NCBI GenBank assembly: GCA_009760855.2
Contig: WPIO01000140.1
Coordinates: 308,001 to 372,000 of the forward strand
Origin: Cristatella mucedo
Lineage: Eukaryota; Bryozoa; Phylactolaemata; Cristatellidae
Length of the DNA: 64,000 nt
Reading direction: 5' to 3'
The notes below the pieces were generated by a model. That model had not been told where the DNA came from. It worked only from the letters and a program-made list of their open reading frames with translations, and made no database searches. Below, piece by piece: positions 1 to 64,000 of this stretch; the first letter of the stretch is position 1; the number at the start of each line of letters is the position of its first letter. Position numbers and translations under genes: made by a program.

Positions 1-483
1 TTTAAATCCAACCTTAAACTGCAGTCGAGAGTCATCTTTCGCGGCAGAGCTCAGCTGGCCAAGAATATGATTGGATTCTATCCGAACAATCATGCTTAGT
101 GGTTTTCCTGATATGAAAGGTAAGCCGATGTTACTTATAAGCTACTATTTCAGTTTCACCACTAATCAGTACAGAGCTAAAGCTAACTTTTCGGTTTTAT
201 TTCGGAAAAAAATTGGCTCATCATTACTTACTCACATGAGAGGAGTAGGTAGCGATGGTAAATGATAGCAGAAGAGCTTCTCATTTACAGTGCGCTTGGA
301 ATACATTTACCGAGGACTTGTGTGCCATGGCCATGACAATGATGTCATGCTGCAGACAAAAGTAACTGCATGTTCGCATGGTGTAGAGGTAGCTTTTGAC
401 CAACCGTATTGTCATAGGTGAAATGCTTTGCAAAGTCTGGTAGCCAACCTGGTCAGAGGTACGCCGACTGTTCTATTAGATAT

Positions 484-556
484 CCTTTGCAGCAAATGTA
501 AAGCGCCTAGAATGAGATAGAGTTTTCTGAGGGCGCTTTATCAAATGTATTATTGT
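484..556 (+). mobile_element. LINE family 1, 3'-end fragment
   Basis: About 70 bp matching the common 3' end of the family: the GCAAATGTAAAGCGCC box, then a TCTGAGGGCGCTTTATCAA box, then a short ATT-rich tail. No coding part remains. Confidence 0.75.
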
Positions 557-2019
557 TTTTACTGTATCCAATAAGGAAAAACTTTACGGTCTGACCTGAT
601 CGTCATTCATTGGCATACATAGATCCTTTCGGTATTCGCTTCACTGATGGCTATCACCATGCCTCGTGCAGAAGAATTCTGGAATGCAAGCAATAACTGT
701 TGGCTTCACGTAGAACTTTGTCATGAGTATGATATTTAATGCAACTCTGTCATGAGTATGGTATTTAATGCATGACATGACATCAGCATTTGCCTTGGCC
801 GAAGCTTCTTCGTAAGGTGGCTGACGAATGCGTTGTAGAGACTCAAGTGTGCCTGTGAGGGAAACACGTGTGGTGACAATTGCGAAAAGTGTTGCCCTTT
901 GTTTAATCAAAAAGTCTGGATTCCTGCATCCTCACCGTCACCAGTATCTCGTCTAATGCAGCAATCTTGTCAAGGTCAGTTATATAAGGTTATAACGACG
1001 ACATATCTATGATTGCTGCAGCTGGATGTCAATTGTAATGCCCCATGCTCTGTCTGACAATTCACTAAGGCAGAGAACTGGCTACCCGGGAATATGTGCG
1101 TAATGCCCCTTTGTTGCAGGCAGCTGCCCCTATAATTATGAAAGTGCTTGTACTTACAATAATAGGTACTTTCTATCGTACTGTATGAGAACTTAGTTTC
1201 TATCTGGGGTGTGCATTTTCAGAATTGGTCGGACTGCAGATGTTGTCAGAGGAGAAGGACACTGGTATCCAGGGACACATTTATATTATTTATTGTGCGA
1301 TGCAACAGGTATATGCACCTCATAAGGAGAACTTTTGGAACAAAATCGCAGGGTGATGCGAGGGATGCAAACCTGCAGGGACGGCAGTGATAAGGTTGAG
1401 TCCCTTATCTGTGTGATCTTATCAGTGAAAAGTTAGGAGGAATGCCCAGCTTAGTTGCCACTGAAATCGCCGGGCAATGGGCTTTGGTGGGAGTGGTTAA
1501 GAAGATGGTAGATATCCGACATTACCATTTTCGGGTTATTCAGCTGCGATTCTACTACTTCTCTATACAATTTGGATTTGGTTCTAGCTAAAATGGATTA
1601 ATAGCATCGACAAGAATCTTCAAATTCCAAACGATGTATGTATGGCAAGTCCCGACTTTTTGGCTGTTCCAAGTCTACGTTTATTGTTCCTTGCTCTTTC
1701 TATGTCAGATGTAAGCCAAAAGGCCTCTCAGTCGGGATGGACCAGTCGCTTATTTGGAAGAGCAAACTCATCAAGAAATTGGCTAGCATTGAGTTGCATT
1801 GCATTGCATCAAGGAGGGAAGGTGGGTGGGGCACTCAAGCAGAAGGGCAAAGGTTGCAGGTCTGCTGCAAGCAGGATCAATGTCAAGAGGCGTGTTTCTT
1901 GACTCTGTGTAATTTTTAACGTCGAAAGTGAAATGCTGTTTCGGGAGAACGAAAATTCTGAAAGGGGAAAGATAACTTCACAACAGTTGCATTCATTTGT
2001 AACGGTTCTGGTGCAACAC

Positions 2020-2945
2020 TGATCATAGCTGCAATGTAGGAAAAATGAATGCTCACAATCGGCTCTGACAGTATATCTCCTGTTAAATCTGCTCGAAATC
2101 TAGGTGTCATTCTCCAAAGTGACTTTTCTTAGACGACCCCATCAGCTCCACAGTCAAGTCTGCCTACTGTCAGCTACATAGCATTTCTAAAATTCGGGCT
2201 TGTTTAGACAGGGATACCACATCTGAATTGGCCCATGTATTTGTAACATCTCATCTCTGCTTCTGTAACTTACTGCTTGCTGGTCTTCTGGTCTGTGCAA
2301 TCAGGCGCTTACAGCTGGTGCAAAACTCTGCAGCTAGGCTTGTCTGTCGCGTGTGTCACAGTTCCCCTTGTCACACCACTTCTCGCCGACCTGCACTGGC
2401 TCCCAGTCATGCATTGCATCGACTTCAAGGTTCTGTTATCAACTTTTAGGTCCCTTTATTCTTTGGCTCCAGCCTACCTATTAGATCTAGTCCCCCAAAC
2501 GGAGGCATTGTACCACCCGCTTTTCTTAATCAAATCGTTTAGCTACACCTCGTACGAACCTCAAATCCTTTGGAGACCGTGCCTTTAGTTGTATGCTCCC
2601 ACAACCTGGAACTCCCTCCCGACTGACGTCACGACATTCCTTGACTTAACCACATTTAAAAAGAAACTAAAACCCATCTATTTATCAAAACATTCAATGG
2701 GTCCATGTGACTCTTCCTTTGTGTGCTTATGCAAACTGACACTGTGCATGCTGCCACTACCCATATTTGCATGCTGATCCTGTGCACGTTTCCCCTAACC
2801 ATTCTATGCTTGTTGTCATTGAACATGCTGCAACTTACCTTTTGACCGCGCTGTCTTTGCACCAAATGCAAAGTGCTTAGAAAGAGACTAGAGTTCTCTG
2901 AGGGTGCTATTTCAAATCTATTTATTGTTATTATTATTATTACTA
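2020..2945 (+). mobile_element. LINE family 1 (CR1/L2-like), 5'-truncated
   Basis: Carries the C-terminal region downstream of the reverse transcriptase: SARNLGV, LADLHWLPV-like, SLAPAYLLD and a TTWNSLP segment, spread over several frames by indels and stops, so it is dead. It ends with the family 3' box and an ATT tail at about 2926-2945. The same region recurs at 10.1, 11.9, 27.1, 33.5 and 42.5 kb on + and at 29.2, 51.4, 58.7, 60.2 and 63.5 kb on -. Confidence 0.85.
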
Positions 2946-2989
2946 GCAATAGATGAGACACTAGATTTCCCGAGAAATGTAGCATAGAT

Positions 2990-4480
2990 TTAAGGAGCAG
3001 CAGATGGATCTTTGAGACTTCGCAAGAGGTTCATGACACCCTTGAACAGTTGCTCTTCAACGCGACCTGTTAAATTTTTCATGAGCTTGTTACAGATTTC
3101 ACTATTCAGGTTGGAGAACTTTTTGGACGTGAATCCTGAAATTATGTCAGCACTCATCAACGTCACGTCTTCTCGACTTGGATTCTCAACAGCAAGTTTC
3201 ACAGCCTTTTCCATTGCCTCCAGAAGAGTTTTGAGAGAGTCAAAATCCAATTTCTCAATCATTTCCAGCACCTTGAAATCGGTTATATCTCGTGGATATC
3301 GAATTCCGTCTTTACTGGGGCGCTCTAGCATTGTTGGGATAGACTTCCACTGTGTCTTCACATCTAGATGTAGTTCAATCTCAAGCCCAAACTCAGCTTT
3401 TACTTTAGATTAAAAGACTGTATTTCGAACAGTTGATTTTTTGATGAATTTGAAAAGCTTGTATGATTTCGTGAGCAGATCGTGGTAATCAAAGTCATCT
3501 TGTAATGTAACATCGCTGATATCTTCCTAGTTTCTACCTATTTCAAAACTGTCCATTTCATCAATATCTTCACTATCCGATAGTTTAAATCGTCCTTCTC
3601 GGTACTCTTCTTGTAAAATGTGTCACTCATACTCAAAAGGTGCAAACCATGGTTTAAGCAGAACTGTCCAATGACATCGATGTGGCTCACGCATTTCCTA
3701 TTTACTGCAGCACCGTCGTGAGTAGATCCCACCAAATCCTTCTCCGTTGTTATTCCAAAAATGCTCAAATGCTGCTTCATTGATTCTACCATGTCAAGAG
3801 CAGTGCACCAGCCAAATATGCAAACAATACCAGTTTTGATTGTGTTTTAGTTGCCACTGACACAAATGTTGACTCTGAAGAATCGACATCCTCTCATGGC
3901 TGTGTATTCATCCACAGTCATGCTAAACTTTACTCCTATCTTTAGTTTTACCTTGACGTCGGCAATCGTTTTGTTTCTCTTTTCTTAGTAATCATCCTGC
4001 ACCAGCTTCATATAATCTTTTTCGTTTGCTAGAATTTGAATTTGTCCCGTGAGATTGATTACTGTATATACTTGTTTCTAGTGTGAAAGCTGTAAAAATG
4101 GTGAGCCGTGATGGCACACTAGGTAAGGCGGTTGCTTTCACGACCTTGGTCCCGAGGTCGTGGGTTCGATTCCTGCGGTGGGCGATTCTGTATCGCCACT
4201 GCAAGCGGTGGTGATAGCCGTAAAGGCTCTTCTGTCGCTATACGAAAAGAGGCTGTTTAATCAGCTAAGATTTATTTTTATTTATTTAATCAATATTTCA
4301 GCAGTAGCTAGATCGGTAATAATCTCCTTCAGACTCTTTTGCTCCAGGAAATCGGCAATCGTTTTAGTTCTCTTATTATTCACGGGCTCTTCCTAGGATG
4401 TACACCCTCCGGCAGGTTTATCACAATCAATTCCATGTACTTTCAGCAGATTCTTCAAAGTTTCGTGGAGGTTCTACAAC
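2990..4480 (-). pseudogene. hAT-like DNA transposon relic
   Basis: On the minus strand, reading from high to low coordinates: KTIADFLEQKSLKEI (about 4290-4380), an insertion, then KFSMTVDEYTAMRG (about 3870-3950), GSTHDGAAVN and QFCLNHGLHLL (about 3640-3735), and a tail ending at 2990 with EMIEKLDFDSLKTLLEAM. The Asp in the strand before TVDEY and the HDGAAVN motif resemble hAT transposase catalytic-domain segments. Frames are broken by stops and by a SINE at 4105-4280, so the element is inactive. Terminal inverted repeats were not identified. Family assignment is by motif memory, not a search. Confidence 0.6.
4105..4280 (+). mobile_element. tRNA-derived SINE, family A, inside hAT relic
   Basis: The head contains GATGGCACACTAGGTAAGG (box A-like) and GGGTTCGATTCC, a perfect RNA polymerase III box B. 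The body (GGCTCTTCTGTCGCTATACG, then AGGCTGTTTAATCAGCTA) recurs at 43008-43176 and, inverted, at 41470-41628. It interrupts the hAT relic. Confidence 0.82.
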
Positions 4481-5159
4481 ATTTGATGAGTGTATTGCAT
4501 CGTTCACATTAACCTCTTAGCTCTTCTGCAATTGTTTCCGTTTTGTGGCATATTCTTATACTGAAGATTTGGCTGAAAAGAACATCAATATTAGTTGATG
4601 CCACAAGATCATATTAATTAAATCTTACTTATTTTTTCAAAAATTGAACTTTAGTTTCAGATATTGGCCAATTTGATAGAAAATCATCATAAGAAATCAT
4701 CAATACATTCAAAAGAGATTTTAAACATTGATTTTTCGTTACACATTTCATATCCAAATGAACGTTTAAGCTGTTGCATTAAATTTTTTTGAATTTTTTT
4801 AGAATAGTAAAACAGTTAGAAAAACAACTGTTTACTGGTTTTTATTTTAGGCAAAAAATAGCTGTGTTACTATTGCTGTTAAACAGTTACCAGAAACTCT
4901 ACTGCACACTCACCTGTAAGCAGATTTCAGTAGGCAGGCATATGAGGTATGAATGTATCCGCCTTCTGGCAGCGACGAGTGTAGCACGGAGGGTGACTTC
5001 ATCCAGCTGCAAGTGCTCCTGAGTTGACAGTTATAATTGTCCCTTTGTTACCAGTCAGTGGATGCAGGGCACATGCTGCATGTCCGCCCATGCCGCAGTC
5101 ACAGAGCCTTATGACCATGGTGCATCGGCTGCCTATGCTACCCTGGCTTCGGATTTCAG

Positions 5160-62163
<57,004 letters not shown>

Positions 62164-62774
62164 GTTGTATTACAAAATATGGGCATAAACTGTACTCACA
62201 TGTGTTCTAGCAGATACGCTTAACGTAACGACCTTCGTGCCATGCTTGCTGACCTGTCCGTTTTGACCTTCCGTGAGCTGCTCATGGTTGTACTTGAGCC
62301 ACAGACATGTGATAATCTTCTCAATCTTTCGGCTAGAGTCTCACATTTGCTGGACCATTTGCTGCTTCAGCTCCAAACCTCATCATCGAACGACCCGGCA
62401 TGTACATGCTGTGCATGCTGTACATGCACGTGCATGCTATACCTGTTGTAAATGATATCCATGTTCGACATGTCCATGATTATAGCATTTCTCGATAGTT
62501 CATGACACTCCAGCAAGAATGTTTGTTGCTACTGGCTATTGTGATGCTAATTTCAAATTCTCATGAACATAACTTGCTCGTGTAATTATAATAATATTAA
62601 CCCACTGAAAGAACTAAATTTACTTCTATGCAGTTTAGATTTGATAGAAAGGAAGATTATCAAAATTTAGGCTATTAAGGAATCGCTATGGTTGCACGTT
62701 CCTTCCTCAATTTCAAGCCGCTTGCTGTCCCCTCGAAGTAGTCCTTCGATTCTCTTGTTTAAAGTCACTCTGAC

Positions 62775-63165
62775 AACAAGCTGCCAATAGTGGCAGTAAT
62801 ATATCAACCCCGGCTGTCAAGTCTTTCTTTATCTCACATTTATCTCATTTTGATTCTGTATGCAAGAAATCGATCTTTCCTTGTTATTGGTGATTTTAAA
62901 ATTCATTTTGACGACGTAACTAGTGCCGAATTTCGTGCACTGTCTGACTCAATTTCTCTTGCGGTTTATGTGCATAAACCCACTTAATCATCTCCTCTTG
63001 TTATCAAATTCTGCTTATCTGATCCTAAGCAGATCTCTATCAGTCTACAGCATGTGCTCCCTTCGGCGCCAAAATTATCTGAGAATCACGAAACCTCAAA
63101 AACAACTTTATATTGATGCTGTCAGAGCAAATAGTGGACAGCTTTCTTCCCGCAAAAAATCTTGT
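62775..63165 (+). mobile_element. LINE endonuclease-domain fragment
   Basis: FLVIGDFKIHFDDVTSAEF (about 62878-62935) matches the GDFNxH motif near the end of the endonuclease domain in CR1/L2-type LINEs; VYVHKPT follows, and the frame then shifts. It is the only endonuclease piece seen in the window. Confidence 0.72.
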
Positions 63166-63194
63166 GCTTGACTATTACACCAGTAAAAGAAGAG

Positions 63195-64000
63195 CATAAA
63201 TTTTGAAAACATGTAGACCAAACACAGATCCCTGGGCTACTTATGCTTTAAAAGACCCCCCTCCCGATGACCCTTGACAGCTCTGAAATTTCTTAACAAT
63301 GTAGGACTTAAACCATCTCGTGCCAGTGACGTCCAAGCGAAAGGGTAAATTCAAAAGAACTCAGTGATCAGTATGAATGCTGCCGAGAGACCCAGCAGAC
63401 CTAGATGATCTACCCAAGTCCATTACGGTGGCAGACTGAAATGTCCGGTAGGCCTGAAGTGAGTAACACTAGTCAAGGCGGGATTTCACAAATGCATGTA
63501 TCAGCAGGTCCAAATATTCGAAATGCTATGTAGGTGAAAGTAGGCAGACTTGACTTTGGAGATGATGTAACCGTTTAGGGAAAGGTCACTTTGGAACAAG
63601 ACACCTAGATTTTGTGCAGATTCTGTAGATGTGCTTGTAGAGATATTCCAATATTGAGCATTAAAATTTCAAATTTCTGACACACCATGTATGCCCATAA
63701 CTAGTAAGTTGCTTACCTTCATCTACCTTTGGAAAGTGAGCTGTCATCCATGTGTGGATGGCAGCAATACATGCAATAAGTGAATTGAGTGTTTGCGTGC
63801 TTGAAGGCTGTGGGGGATCAAAACATAGATACTGCTGTATCTCGTCTGCATAGAGGTGAAAGTTTAAGTTGTGCTTGGCGATTACATCGGCAACAGGGAG
63901 AGTGTAAATCGTGAAAGAAAGTAGTATAAGCACACTGCCCTGGGTAATCCCATACTTGAATAGTTCCTTGGATGATATTTGCCCGTTTTCATCAGTTTCT
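63195..64000 (-). mobile_element. LINE family 1, copy running off the window
   Basis: Minus strand: FTIYTLPVADVIAKHNLN and FHLYADEIQQYLCFDP (about 63820-63920), a mutated YADD motif, with the NLKF..MLN segment after it and the SDLSLN-type segment at 63560-63600. The part at 63195-63450 continues into RT-like minus-strand sequence from another piece. The 5' end is beyond 64000. Confidence 0.8.

Larger units (their letters stand above)
1..5159. other. Region upstream of first recognised laminin exon
   Basis: Expected to hold the LamNT and first LE exons or long introns between them, but none could be proved. It contains LINE family 1 pieces (484-556 and about 2020-2945), a hAT relic (2990-4480) and a SINE (4105-4280). 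From 557 to 2015 I see no gene and no clear repeat. A Cys-rich candidate at 291-362 is discussed under rejected items. Confidence 0.5.
62164..64000. other. Region after the last recognised laminin exon
   Basis: The + frame at 62242-62451 is Leu-rich but has an in-frame stop just upstream with no acceptor between, so it was not called as an exon. LINE remnants follow at 62775-63165 and 63195-64000. TACATGCTGTGCATGC-type repeats at 62400-62440. Confidence 0.5.

Noticed and set aside
291-362. Possible LamNT/first-LE exon (frame with RGLVCHGHDND, or a Cys-rich frame)
   Set aside because: It has an acceptor and donor and a CHGH motif, but only one cysteine of the LE pattern fits, and the phase at its end does not match exon 1 without unseen exons.
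4105-4280. Functional tRNA gene
   Set aside because: The box A and box B parts are tRNA-like, but the cloverleaf arms do not pair and the same sequence recurs as a dispersed element, so it is a SINE.
62242-62451. Leu-rich frame after exon 28 as another coil exon
   Set aside because: A TAA lies in frame 21 bases upstream with no AG acceptor in between; the end is a Cys-Thr repeat from a TACATGCTG microrepeat.

Overview
The window is eukaryotic, almost certainly from an invertebrate animal. It has GT-AG introns of roughly 100 bp to 7 kb, long dinucleotide microsatellites, tRNA-derived SINEs and many broken non-LTR retrotransposons. The one recognisable host gene encodes a laminin subunit alpha-like basement-membrane protein, and laminins are specific to animals. 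An early-branching animal such as a sponge or cnidarian fits, but I cannot fix the phylum from sequence alone.

Laminin gene (+ strand, about 5160 to 62163, open at both ends): I reconstructed 28 exons by hand, and every junction agrees in codon phase. In order they give: laminin-type EGF (LE) repeats of the N-terminal short arm (exons 1-3); an uncertain small exon (4); a second run of LE repeats (5-11); a laminin IV (L4) domain (12-14); a low-complexity linker leading into more LE repeats (15-19); and a Cys-x3-Cys motif that opens a long coiled-coil region (20-28). The LamNT domain and first LE would be expected 5' of exon 1 and were not recognised. The C-terminal coiled coil and LG domains would lie 3' of the window. 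The first L4 domain (L4a) that vertebrate alpha-1/alpha-2 chains carry was not found, and a 7.4-kb gap between exons 3 and 4 is where it should be.

Everything else is intronic or upstream DNA, much of it transposon debris. Two families of CR1/L2-like LINEs dominate. Family 1 keeps recognisable reverse transcriptase motifs and ends in an ATT-rich tail; family 2 has its own conserved C-terminal region and an ACATT-like tail. At least three SINE families with box B-like promoters occur. One copy sits inside a LINE with a 7-bp target-site duplication. A hAT-like DNA transposon relic, itself split by a SINE, lies at about 2990-4480. LINE family 1 is nested inside LINE family 2 at 10.1-11.3 kb.

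I see no new biological system. The items most worth checking are a pair of near-perfect hairpins at 35464-35618, a foldback at 30379-30456, the apparent absence of L4a, and departures from the LE cysteine pattern in exon 5 and at the exon 15/16 junction.
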